Below are positions 49,566-60,188 of a stretch of DNA of 64,000 nucleotides, in pieces; position 1 is the first letter of the stretch; the number at the start of each line of letters is the position of its first letter. Below the pieces are notes generated by a model. The model ran no database searches, had not been told where the DNA came from, and worked only from the letters and a program-made list of their open reading frames with translations. The stretch lies in assembly GCA_024721245.1 (NCBI GenBank), contig CM045570.1, positions 3,471,837 to 3,535,836 of the forward strand, given 5' to 3'. The position numbers and the translations under genes are program-made. The stretch is from Mitragyna speciosa. Taxonomy: Eukaryota; Streptophyta; Magnoliopsida; Gentianales; Rubiaceae.

Positions 49566-50056
49566 TTTGATTTTGAATATTTTTTATTAGTACTTTATAA
49601 ATTTTTTTACAAAAATTCTTTTTAATAATTTTTTTTACATTCAATAATTTTATAAAAAATTGTATTGAAAATCAAAGATATATAATACTCTCTCTTAATA
49701 TAATAAAAATGACTTTTTTTTAAGATTATCATTTCCATAAAACAAATTAGAGCATGACTATATTTAAAATTGAAGAAATCTTTTTAAATTTTTTTCAAAT
49801 ATACAAAATAAGAAATCTAAAAAATATGTATATCATAAATAAAAATTTTAAAATTTACTTGAAAGTCATTTCAGTATACCAAACAAATATTCTTGTAATG
49901 ATACCCCTCTCAATATACCAAACAAATATTCTTATAATGATACCCATTCCATTATTAAACCAAACATGTTGGGGGGAATCATCAAAACCCATACTCATAG
50001 TAGGGTTAATGATACCCATAGTGATAGTGATTGAGGAATTTGAACCAAACGCCTCC
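49259..50056. mobile_element. 798-bp Tourist-like (PIF/Harbinger) MITE
   Basis: Left end GGGGGTGTTTGGTTTAGG; the right end read inward is GGAGGCGTTTGGTTCAAA. Flanked by TAA on both sides (49256-49258 and 50057-50059). Inner repeats AATGATACCC and GGGTATC occur in both orientations. Contains a long (CT)n tract. The open frame near its right end is not conserved and lacks domains. Confidence 0.8.
49486..49561 (+). repeat. (CT)n microsatellite
   Basis: Two long CT runs separated by a CCCCT interruption, inside the Tourist-like element. Any frame across it encodes Ser-Leu repeats by default. Confidence 0.95.
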
Positions 50057-50361
50057 TAAGTATTGTTTGTGGGCTTTCTAATTTTTCTAATTGGACAGCT
50101 GGATGGAGGTGCGGCATTAACATATTAACATGTTACATTAAATATTACGGTGATAAAGAATAAAAAAAAAGAGTAAATTTTGATTATAATATGTGAATCT
50201 TTATTGAAATTTAACTTTTCTTTCACTAGGATTATAATTCTAAATATTATTCTGATCATTCATATTCCATTTCCGTACTTAAAATAGTTCTTGTAGTATT
50301 TAAATCCCATACACACCGCATCACGCCACACACACACGCACAGAGTGAAGAGAGATTGAAG

Positions 50362-50700
50362 ATGGGGAACTTTGTGGTGGAGAAGTTGAAGGAACTGTGG
50401 CTGGCAATAAAGAACTTCTGGGGACAATTCTTGGGTTGGTTTGACGAAGTATATCCACCGGAAACAAGAGCAGACAAGCTTAACCAGTGGCTTCATATTG
50501 CTTTAATCGTTCTCATAGTGGTTGTATCCGTGGCGGTCGTGTTCACGTGCCTTTATTACTGCTGCAAATGCTGCTGCAGATGTGGAGGCCGGAGAGGTAG
50601 GATGATGAAAGCTCCTAGAGGCCCCTTTGAGGTGAATCCCAGGTCATATTTTCATAATCTTCGTGCAAATCCTGGTGCAGGTCCTGATGAACTCTGGTGA
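50362..50700 (+). CDS. Family A small membrane protein, copy 2 (unrecognised)
   Basis: Single-exon frame of 112 residues, start ATG at 50362 (the frame extends upstream to a TTG, which is not used). Same layout as copy 1: aromatic amphipathic N-terminus (MGNFVVEKLKELWLAIKNFW), one membrane span (HIALIVLIVVVSVAVVF), cysteine cluster, basic tail ending PGAGPDELW. Two differences stand out. Residue 2 is Gly rather than Trp, and a 21-base in-frame deletion removes the middle of the tail motif, so MKAP is followed directly by RGPFEVNP. The rest, including the PDELW end, is kept. Promoter and leader align with copy 1 except for the inserted elements upstream. Confidence 0.8.
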   Translation: MGNFVVEKLKELWLAIKNFWGQFLGWFDEVYPPETRADKLNQWLHIALIVLIVVVSVAVVFTCLYYCCKCCCRCGGRRGRMMKAPRGPFEVNPRSYFHNLRANPGAGPDELW

Positions 50701-50763
50701 AGTTCACTAGTTTAGCCACACAAATCCAAGAGTGATCTTTGATCTTGGTATCAATGTGTGTTA

Positions 50764-51252
50764 CTCTATCCGTCACACAGTTTTAGAGTCAAGTGTCTCT
50801 AGGATGAAGATCAGCATCTAATAGTTTAAGATTTTGTACATCCATCTATTAACCGAGAGAGAGAGAGAGAGGAGGAAGTTGTGTTTACCCTAATAACGAA
50901 TTCGATTGCTCTTTCAATCATCTTACCATTGAAATGGAAAGAGTCCTACAATTCATCATTATTAGACATTTACGTTAAATATAAAATAGAAAATTATACT
51001 ATAAGTCAGAGTAGTTCTATTAGTCAAAACAATTATATTTAAATAGAGTAATTTATGAAATTTGATATGTGAATGCATGGTCGGCTGTGCAGTTAAAGAA
51101 TGTTATTATATTAATATGGTAGTTATGTCACTTGTAACAAAGTAATTAAATATGAATATTTTAGAGAAGTTAAAAATTAGTTATATTAGGTAAACTATAA
51201 TTTGAGATAGATGAAAAAGGAAAACAAGCCTAACAAAGTAGAACGGATGGAG
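50764..51252. mobile_element. 489-bp Stowaway-like MITE
   Basis: Left end CTCTATCCGTC and right end GAACGGATGGAG (inward CTCCATCCGTTC). A TA precedes the left end (50762-50763); the right flank reads TG, probably a mutated TA. The 3' flank of gene A copy 1 (35560-35585) has the empty site. The interior is related, in opposite orientation, to the element at 56868. A short GA run sits near 50850. Confidence 0.75.
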
Positions 51253-52395
51253 TGTGTAATCTTCCGGTTTTTTATCTTTTTTTTTTTTAAATTTTTGGTG
51301 TCTGTGACTTCTAGTGAAGATCAAATATCAGATGGGATGGTGGATGCTTTTGTCATGATTATGATGATTATTAAGATGTTCCTTTGAGTTTGTGATTTAT
51401 CATCTTTGGATGGTTCACGTCAATTAATTGGGTATGTACTATTTGTTTAAGAATTGATTAAATTCTATATTCTTATTTTGTTTTACAGTACTGCTATTTT
51501 TCAGTGGCAAAAAGTAGAGAAAAATGAGAAGAAATTAGCCGATAATTCCATGCTTAACATTCCTTAACTATGATGAGAGTGAGACCTCTACTTCTTCCTA
51601 GCGTCAGTCATCTTGGGTATAGGACCTGCGAAGGAGGGTTGAACTAACAATAATATTTGGAATTTTAGTGATACGCGGCATAATCAAATACTAGAATATG
51701 CCCGTACTTTGTTAAATACTATTTCTTTCTTATTCAAATAATTTACTATATTGTATGATTTATCATTCTTTATCTCTTCCATCTATTCTCTTTCTTTTTT
51801 ATAATTATGTACTTTAATTATATCTCTCAATGATAGACGATACAAACAATTAAGGACAGAAATTTAGTCATCAACATTTTTACAAAGATTTACACAAGAA
51901 GTAAGTGTTTATTAAATGTTATAACGTGCTAAAATATCTATTAATATTTTTGTAAATTAAATCTATTGAGTTCATACTAATCAAATTCACTTCAAAATTT
52001 TTATAGAAAAGATTAATTGTTTAAGAATTTAATTCTTATTTAAAATTATTCTCCGGTTATTACTATACTAGAAGAAGAGTTGTAACGTTTGTATTGCACA
52101 AGTGAATGACTATTTTCTAAGAAGGACGCATCATAGACTTCATAGATTAATTCTTTGTTGTACTCTAGAAAAAACATATAAAAGAACACACTGGAAATAT
52201 AAAAGAGCTCACTGGAAATGTACACTATTTCTTTCAGTTTTAGTTTTTGTTTGAAATATGAAAAGTCTATAAAAAGACTTGGCCAAGACCTTCAAGTCTA
52301 TGGAAAAGTTGAAAATACTTTGCGGCCCAGTGTCTATAGCGATGCAAAGGTTTTATGTGGGAGCCATACTTGGCTGACCTTCTTTGAATAGAGTA
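51253..52395. other. 3' flank of gene A copy 2
   Basis: Non-coding sequence that aligns with 35590-36500, 39960-40240 and 40240-40530. No gene recognised. Confidence 0.6.
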
Positions 52396-52413
52396 GGATA
52401 ACAGCGTTCTATG

Positions 52414-52614
52414 AATAAAAGATATTAGCTGCCTTTATGAACTAGCAAATATAATTTCGGACATTAAGTATTTTGTGTCTTTTCTTTCAGTATGCAATAT
52501 TTATAAAGTCTGTAGACAGGAGATACATCAAGCTCATAACTTAGCTGTTTCTCTGAATATGATGTAATCTATGTTTTAATAATATTACTTAATTTGTTTC
52601 AAAAAATAAAAAAG
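52414..52614 (+). mobile_element. 201-bp retrocopy with 18-bp target duplication
   Basis: Inserted sequence ending in an A-rich tail (CAAAAAATAAAAAAG), flanked by an exact 18-bp duplication GGATAACAGCGTTCTATG (52396-52413 and 52615-52632). Long duplications plus an A tail are the mark of LINE-type target-primed reverse transcription. There is no B box and no similarity to the SINE family, so it is either a 5'-truncated LINE 3' end or a fragment of a cellular mRNA 3' end. Confidence 0.85.
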
Positions 52615-52853
52615 GGATAACAGCGTTCTATGCTTTTTGCTCCAGAGTTCATTTCTAACCCCACAATATAATTAAACTTATTAATAAAATGCTGCCTTGT
52701 GCACCTGCTTGGTGTTACGGTATTCCTTTTATGCTACCTTTTACAATTACTTATTGGTAAAGATAAAAAGAGTACCTAAAATAATAACATCTCGTATTTT
52801 TTGTAAACTACGAGATGCGTATGTTATACAATGTGAAGTGGTAAGCTTGTTAT

Positions 52854-54673
52854 TGTGATACCAAGGACCTTTTGGTCAATAACTCAATTGTGAGGTTGTG
52901 TAAATTTTGAAAGTTGAAGGGGTAGTTAGCAATTCTTATGATTTTGATTTTTATCCCCAAAGACTTAGGTTTCTTACCATTTTCTCTTCTTCCTCTTCCA
53001 AGCTTTCTTTCTCACACTCTCTAAAGATTTTCCTTCCTTTCCATTTGAAGAGAACATTGAAGGGCACAAACCCCCCAAAGGAAGCAAGCAAAGACCCCTT
53101 TGATTCTTTCAACCAAGGAATTTCTATTTCTCAAAGTTAAGTTTCTTTTCTTAGGATTTGTTATGTGATGTAGTGATTGAGTAGTTGAAGTTATGGTTTG
53201 GTTATATGCCATTAGACTACCTTGTCCATTAGATTAGATGCTTGGTTGTGATAGTGCAAGTGTATGTGAGTTATGATAAGTGTGTGATGTGGTTGAGTTA
53301 GAAATTTGAGGAGTTTTGGAGTGATAATTGCTAATGTCTTGATTATTGAGCAATTAGAGACTTGTATGTGTTATTCTTGTTGTTTTGAACCATTGTTGTC
53401 TTTGTTTTGAGTTGGGTTGTGTTGGAATTGAGATATGGGTGAGTGGAGGCCATTTTTGCAGAAAATCGCAGGTGAGCCGTGGGTGGGGAGAACCCAGTCG
53501 TGGCCACGGCTCAAGAAACCTTCACCCGCGTCAACTCTCTGGAATTTGAGCCGTGGGTGAGGGTTACCAAGCCACGATCGCGGTTCAAGGAATTCTGGTC
53601 ATGTCAAGTCTCTACCCACCGAGCCGTGGGCAGAGTTGAGCCAGCCGCGGCCGCGGCTAGCAGAAGGAGGCCCACGGATCGGCCTCTGGCCAGTGATCCG
53701 CGGGTAGGGCTGCATCGATCCCCGGGCGCGGATCAGGGGATCCAACCCGCGGATCAGCTTTTGCTACAGGGATTTGTTTATTTTGTGCGTTGAGTATAGA
53801 ATTGAGTTTGGTTATATTTCTTTGATAGAATTAGAGTATGATTTGGGTGTTTATTGTGTATTATAGGCGACGAAGATGATTATCCCTACTTGAACTACCT
53901 AAACTAGTCTTTGGAGTGAGGTAAATAGTATTTGACTCTCTTTGCCTTTGAAATGCACTTTGTTCATGATAAAGCGTTGGAAATGTTAATTTTTTATATA
54001 AGTGGGCTTAAGTTTGGTTATGTTGGTTTTGCTACAAAATGAATATATGTGGTCTAAATAATCATTTGAATGAGTATGTGACTGAGCTCTTGTATGTGAA
54101 ATGGATTTGTGACGGGACTAGTTCCTTAATTTGGTGTTTGTAGAAAAATATTTGAACCGTACTAGCCAGGTGATAGTTGGTTTTGGACTGTGTTAACCAG
54201 GCTATAGTTAACAACTGAAATTCCAGGGTCATGTGTCCACTAACTACTTGAGCTCTCTTTATTTGAATCGCATGGTGTTATATTTGGAATTGTATAGTTA
54301 TAAATTGACCACATGTTATGAATGATTATGACTTTGTTTGATTTGGAAATTACCTATGTATGAATAACAAACTAAAGCCCCAAAGAGAACTTTTGCTATT
54401 TACTGAATGATTTTATCATTCACCCCATTTGTTTAACCTCACAGGTGATGACTTTGTAGAAAGTGATTGGGGAGACTTTTGGGCCTCATAGACATAGTTA
54501 GTGTAGACATGATTGAGGTTATTTTTGAAAAGCATTGACGTATAGCCATATTTTTGGTATAGATTAAGTTATACATGTTTTCCCCTACTATTTTTGTTAT
54601 TAAGGAAAAGAAATGTAATGGATAATGTATATCTTTTGTGGCGAGTGCCACATCTCGGGCACGGGGCGTGACA
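52854..54673 (+). mobile_element. 1.8-kb solo LTR, Ty3/Gypsy-type
   Basis: Starts TGTGATACCAAGG and ends CTCGGGCACGGGGCGTGACA, a terminal form common in plant Ty3/Gypsy LTRs, and is flanked by GTTA at 52849-52852 and 54675-54678. The paralogous stretches at 38615-38640 and 40705-40735 carry no insertion. There is no internal region, primer-binding site or second LTR. Residues near 53468-53770 are strikingly GC-rich in an otherwise AT-rich window. The open frames inside it (for example at 53479) are part of the LTR. Confidence 0.75.
53468..53770 (+). repeat. GC-rich core of the LTR with imperfect GAGCCGTGGG repeats
   Basis: The word GAGCCGTGGG recurs three times (near 53474, 53549 and 53622), each followed 30-45 bases on by a partner such as CCACGGCTCA, CCACGATCGCGGTTCA or CCGCGGCTAG, so each unit can form a hairpin. 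A fourth, related unit uses GATCCGCGGG and GCGGATCAGG. Confidence 0.75.
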
Positions 54674-54678
54674 AGTTA

Positions 54679-56456
54679 CACTGATTTTGATCGTTATAAA
54701 AATTGATTCTAGAAAAGTTGAAAGTCAGAATCCAAAAGTAAGTCTTTAGTTACTTTTAATTTTAGATTGAAAAAAAAATTAAAAGTAGTAGAGAAAATAG
54801 TTTAGAACATATAAAACTAATTTTTTTAAATAATAAACTAAAAGAATGTGCATTGAAAATAGTAAGTTAATCATGTTAGGATGTCTACTAGCTTCCGTCA
54901 TGATTCTTTTATCAAATGATATCAGCATCCACTTATTCAATAACTACATGAAAGGTGGAATAAATTTAAAATTTAGTTAATCATGATCATTGATTAGGTG
55001 GAAGAGGATATGATGGTGGTTGTCCTTTTTTTATTTTTTTGGTTTTTTTGGGGAGGGAAGAAGAGAAAGGAGGGGGGCGGGGGATTGTTGGATTGTTGGT
55101 CTATATTTTAAATTATGAGTTTTCCTTTTCTTTGAGGTTTGACGTCATGTTATTGAATTTTCTTCGTCTTTTAACATATTTCCCTTGGTTAGAATTCTTT
55201 ATTTTCTTTAGGTTGGAAAATAGAATAACAAAAGAGATTCATAGGAAAAAAGATGATGGATTATGGAAGCCATTTTGGCCCTGATTGATGTACGGATCCA
55301 ATGGTCAAGGCTTGCTTCATTAGATGGATTGGACTCAAAATAGAAGTATGATTTGGGAGTAGTAAGATAACAGTTATAATTAGTTGACTAATACTTTTCA
55401 CTTTCCAATGAATAAAAAGGAAAATACAATTTGGATTATGATGTAGCATAATTAAGGATATTGCTCCACATTCGTCAAGGTGGGACCTTGAGAATTACTT
55501 GAATATTGAGAGATTTTATCATGGATCGGATTCACGGATGGGCTCGTGTACCAGATCCATTCCAAAAAAAATTCTCGAATATCCAACATTTTCTTATCCT
55601 TTTACTTTTCTCCTTTTCTTTTGTTCAAACAAAAACCCATTATGATTCCTTCATCAAATGACGGTACCATCCACTAAAAGTATGGATTCACTTTGAGAGT
55701 TTGGTTGATTACATGATTATTTAACAAACTGAGAAAATATGGGCTATAAGGGGTCCTAAACTCTAAAATTGAGTTTTCTTTTTCCTTTAAGAGTGGGACG
55801 ACTTTTATTGGATTTATCCTTGTCTTCTTCTTTATTTTTGTTCGTCATTTTGGGTAGAAGTTCTTTAGTTGTTGTTAAAGCATCTTATTGTGTTTAATCA
55901 TCAGAGATTGTATCTTAATACTTTTGATAATATCCATCACTTTATTTGTGTTTATCACTTAGGATTGTATCTATAACTTTCTTTATATCTATCATTTGGG
56001 AATTATACCTAACAATTCCCTTGATTTCCGAGTGTGTACGACCATACGCTTTATATTGAACACAGATCATCTTAAACATTTATATTATTACAAATATATT
56101 AGATACAAATCATTTTAACCTTTGCTTGGATTGGAAATGGAAAATAGATGAAGAAAAATAAGGAAATGAGAAAACAGATGATGAACACAAATATCTCATT
56201 TATTTTTTAATTTTAAATTTCATAATTACGAGGATCCACTGATTACAACTTCCCAAATTCAGCTAACTGCAATATATTATGGGACAAGAGAAGAAACGTT
56301 GTACTGCATACCAACCTCAACAGTAGAAACATATAGATGATTAGCAGATAGCTAGGAAAAGGTAATTAAAATACTAGTACAAAGCTAAGTAATTGAAAAT
56401 ACATACGAAAACACACCGGAAAATACATAGTATTATAGTTCACTAATTTTTTAACT
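54679..56456. other. Middle segment of A-B block (continuation) and gene B copy 2 3' flank
   Basis: Aligns with 38640-39230 and 40740-42560. The stretch from 55270 to 56290 is close to 41350-42360. No gene recognised. Confidence 0.65.
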
Positions 56457-56708
56457 TTATTTTTTGCTTTTCTTGTCATCGCGAAGTCCGCGGAAATATC
56501 CAGTGGTGTCACGCTCGAAGTCATCCCTATACATGGTTTCGCCACCCTTTCCTGGTGCTTTCATCTTCTTCCTGCCGTCATCACTTTGCGCTGAGGTCGA
56601 TCCGAAAGCCTTATAAACCTCCCACGCAGCAAAACCGGCTGCTGCTACAGCTGCCAACATCCCACCAACGCTTGGCCCATCATCTTTTCCTTTTCCTCTA
56701 CCGTCCAT
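56457..56708 (-). CDS. Family B small protein, copy 2 (unrecognised)
   Basis: Single-exon frame of 83 residues on the minus strand. Layout as copy 1: Gly/Lys/Asp-rich start (MDGRGKGKDDGPSVG), Ala-rich helix at 15-35 (GGMLAAVAAAGFAAWEVYKA), then charged tail with MKAPG (49-53), M59, R61, F64-E65, YFR (71-73), R76 and DDKKSKK end. The region between helix and tail is shorter than in copy 1 (STSAQSDDG against a longer Pro-containing linker). Its tail matches family A better than copy 1 does (FE and YFR kept). The core promoter word is TACATAAAC instead of TATATAAAC. Confidence 0.8.
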   Translation of the reverse strand: MDGRGKGKDDGPSVGGMLAAVAAAGFAAWEVYKAFGSTSAQSDDGRKKMKAPGKGGETMYRDDFERDTTGYFRGLRDDKKSKK

Positions 56709-56867
56709 CGTAGAATTTTAATCTTATTGCTTTCACAAAAAAGGTCTGTGTAGCTTAACTTTGATTTTCTGTTGTGCTTCTTGCACTGGCACGCTCATTC
56801 CTGGCTTTGCTTTGTTTATGTAGCAATTACTGGTCCCTTGGTAGACTACAAGTTAAGGAAAAGTGTA

Positions 56868-57211
56868 CTCCATTATATTTTGATAGGTTTGTTTTCTTTT
56901 TTCATCTGTGCTACATTATAATCCACTCTTCATTTGAAGAATTTAATTAAGTTTTAATTTCTCTAAAATACCTTTATTTAATTACTTTGTTATAAGTGAA
57001 ATGTGAATAGCAAATCATACATTCACATATCAAATGAAATTAATTTGACTTATGGTGTAATTTTCTATCTTGCATTTGATGTAAATATTTAATGATGAAT
57101 ATATAAGTATTTTAGAAACATTATAGATTAATTTATTCTTTTAACAAATTAATTAATTTTTTTAAAACTGTATAAAAAAAATTGTAAGGCTGCCAAAATA
57201 GGATGAGGGAG
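56868..57211. mobile_element. 344-bp Stowaway-like MITE in the gene B copy 2 promoter region
   Basis: Ends CTCCATTATATTTTGATAGG and (inward from the right) CTCCCTCATCCTATTTTGG, flanked by TA at 56866-56867 and 57212-57213. It is related in reverse orientation to the element at 50764. It sits about 160 bases upstream of the B copy 2 ATG; copy 1 has the uninterrupted site near 43015. Confidence 0.8.
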
Positions 57212-57217
57212 TATTAC

Positions 57218-57388
57218 GAGTGAGTATTGCGTGCACCACGCGCGCCACGTGGCGTGTCACGTGGTGCATTAGAACTAATCACACATCGCCAAATAATACA
57301 AAGTATGACCCACCATTGCCACATGGCGATAAATTATTAGTTCTAATACACCACGTGACAATGCACATGGTGTATTGTATACTTTTCT
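57218..57388. mobile_element. 171-bp foldback element with 9-bp target duplication
   Basis: A palindromic element (left arm GTCACGTGGTGCATTAGAAC, right arm its near-complement) flanked by an exact 9-bp duplication GAGTATTAC (57209-57217 and 57389-57397). The left duplication overlaps the end of the Stowaway element, so this insertion is the younger. The arms carry CACGTG (G-box) words, which if active would place G-boxes upstream of gene B copy 2. Confidence 0.8.
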
Positions 57389-57397
57389 GAGTATTAC

Positions 57398-58802
57398 TAG
57401 TACTAGTCAATGGGAGTCCACCACTTTTATCGGTAAATGTGAAAGATTAGGCCGGAAGGAAAACCTTTAATGCTTACATAGGATACTTTTATACTGGTTC
57501 ATGGTAGCAATTAATATAAAGAATGGATCCAATCAATCTGTCAAGACAAGGTTCATTTTTCTCATAGCTCTTGGGATCAAATCTCACCTGCGAGTATTTA
57601 TAAATTTAAGTTTACGGTGAGGGTGTTTATGAATCGGGTACCTAGTCCATGAACAAAAACTTTGAACCGAACCAGTCCTACCGGTTTAGCAAAATTTTGA
57701 ACTGTGAACCAGTTCACACATAGCAGGTACCCGGCCTTCCGGTTACCCGCAAAACCGATTCGGATAAATCGGTCACCCGATCCGGTCCATCATAATTTAT
57801 CAGTATTTTTAAAATAAAAAATAAAACAAGAAAAATCATAAACCATCATTAAATTACTAGTAACACAAGTATCAATGATTTTAAAGCTAAATTACATCAT
57901 AAAACTGTAATTTTCAAAAAACAAAAAACTAAATAAACATATAGACACTTAGTTTTTTAAACTTCATTATCACATTTCAATTACCTATAAAAATAAAAAA
58001 AAATACTTAATAAATAGTCAAATGAACATCCAAATAATAAAATAAATAGTCGAATGTTCATCAATCAATAATGAAATAGAAGTACAAATTAGTAGTACCA
58101 ATAAAATAAGCCAAAAACTAAAACAATGAATTAGTAAAATAATACCACATACCAAAATGACAAAACTAACCCTTACTATGGATTGGGTCGAGTACCCGCC
58201 GATTCACATTTTCGCTACCCGACCCGCTTAATTTATGAACCGACTTGCTACCCAACCCCGTGTCAGTAACCGGTTCGGTTACTCTCTTTTTTCGGTTTGG
58301 AACGGATCGATTTTTTCGATTTTTCAATTTTTCGGTTCTTTTTGAACAACCCTAATTTATAGAGAGGCGGGTTAGATAAATTTTGGAGAGCCATACCCTC
58401 AATTATATACCAAATAGTCTTAAGCTTCACTTAACATACCATTACAAGTTTCACCACACTTATGTAAAGCAACATATATTTATATACAACAGTGATCGCT
58501 TAAAAAAAAATACACATGAAGAATATCATTTTTGCTTTTGATAAAGTAGCTTTTCAATAAATTATCTATGGGTATGGATCAAAATTGACGAGTAAACTAC
58601 ATAGGTGAAAGATGAAAATTATGATTATTTTCACAAAGGTTGAATAAAATACATTTGTGATCACGGTCATTGCGGACAGTGTAGGCACAAGTGGGATTCA
58701 CAAGGACCCGCATGTAGGCCACAAATTTATGTGTCACGCGCCACATAGAATGTGGTCCATGAAAGTGATTCCTTAACGAGTTGTAGTATTAGTAAATATG
58801 AT
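57398..58802. other. Gene B copy 2 distal flank with AACCGG-rich insertion
   Basis: About 57560-58510 is inserted relative to 43190 and 47465. Its outer parts (GGGATCAAATCTCACCTGCG and, at the end, an A-run) look like a SINE-type shell. Inside it, about 57620-58357, lies an element with AGGGTGTTTATGAA and (inward) AGGGTTGTTCAAAA ends and dense ACCGG/CCGGTT/ACCCG words, similar in style to the hAT-like MITE at 46367. Target duplication not resolved. No coding region. Confidence 0.45.
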
Positions 58803-60152
58803 TAGGGTTGTAAACGAGTCGAGTCAAATTCAAATATTGCCCTACTTGAATTCAAATTTGAATTCGAATTCGAAAAATTTTGTTAAGCTCGAGATCAAGA
58901 TCAAGCTCGTTCGAGTATTAAAACTACCGCTCGAGTTCAACAAAATGAAACAAACTCAAACTCAATTCGAACTCGCTCGAAAGTCAATGTTCTAGCCGAT
59001 CGAGCTCGAATTGATTTCTCAAATACAACTCCTACTCAAGTTAAATCTCAAGCTTGAACTCGATTGAAGCTCGAATCGAGTTTGAAATCAAGCATTAGAA
59101 TCCAATATTCAGATACGCAGCTAGACTAGTAAATCCACTTGAAAAAACAACACACAACCAGCCATGCAGTACGTAATCAAAGGACAAAATATGCAAGAAA
59201 AAAACCATGTTTACTTGATTAAAAAATATAGTACAATAGCTTCATAGGAAATTATCACATAAGAAATCTGTGAGACCATGAAAAGGCAAAACAAATTGAA
59301 AGAAAAACAAAAACAAATATGAAACGTGTCCTGCAAGTTAAAAATTTAATTGCAAAACATACACAGCACACACCTGCAAACAAGCAAACAAAAACACACA
59401 AAGACACATAATCACTAACCTATAACCTCACTTCCACTTACATCCACACTCATATACACAAACTTCCTCACCTACATAGAGCCAAAATTGGCACACGCAC
59501 ATATAGCACACACCTGTAAGCACACACATAGACAAAATCACCAACCTAGAGTCACACTAACTCCCTCACCTGCATGCCTGCAAACACACCCTCCTTCACC
59601 TTCACACACACTCCGAAATCATGTACTAGTAAGAAAAATTGTGTACACAAATTGATTAAAAGATTAGATTAGCAATAATTAGATTAAACCGATTCTAAAC
59701 TTTCGTCAAAAAAAAGAAAACCCCAAAATTTTTGTATAATATAATTGAAAAAGGAAAAAAACTTGCTTCCTATTCACGTTCCTGTTGTCGTACATCCATC
59801 GAACTTGATCTCACCACACTCATTCTCGATCGTGCTCTCCATCCACCGAACGTCATAGCTGTCGCTCGTATTCTCTAGATCGGCAACACTACCACTGCCG
59901 AAGCCACTGTCACTATTGTTCTCTCCAACGAGAGTTTTTCCCGAAAATGGTGAAAGAATAACGTTGACAAGGAGAGTCACAGGGAAAGAAAAAAAGGAAC
60001 GAGACATGGATCGGTTGAGAAGAAGAAGGGAAACGCTCGTCGGTTGAGAAGAAGTAGAAGAAGAACAAGAGTGGTGGTAAGGATAGGAGAAAAGAGATAA
60101 GTGGTAGTGAGATAAGCATGTGGTTGAGATTAGGGATTTGAAACATCTACTT

Positions 60153-60188
<36 letters not shown>

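Larger units (their letters stand above)
48560..57540. repeat. A-B duplication block, copy 2
   Basis: Partner of the block at 34600-43140. Compared with copy 1 it carries a SINE, a Tourist-like element, a Stowaway-like element, a retrocopy, a solo LTR and a Stowaway/9-bp-duplication nest, and lacks the 1.19-kb foldback and the internal second round of the middle segment. Confidence 0.85.

Noticed and set aside
50356..50361. Upstream TTG start for gene A copy 2
   Set aside because: Plant genes start at ATG; copy 1 begins at the ATG that aligns with 50362.
53479..53793. 104-codon open frame in GC-rich sequence
   Set aside because: It lies inside the LTR and crosses imperfect hairpin repeats; its openness comes from GC-rich composition, which makes stops rare.
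59774..60146. Captured gene fragment in the hAT-like element
   Set aside because: Two overlapping minus-strand frames of 77 codons without a recognisable domain; kept only as a note in the element entry.
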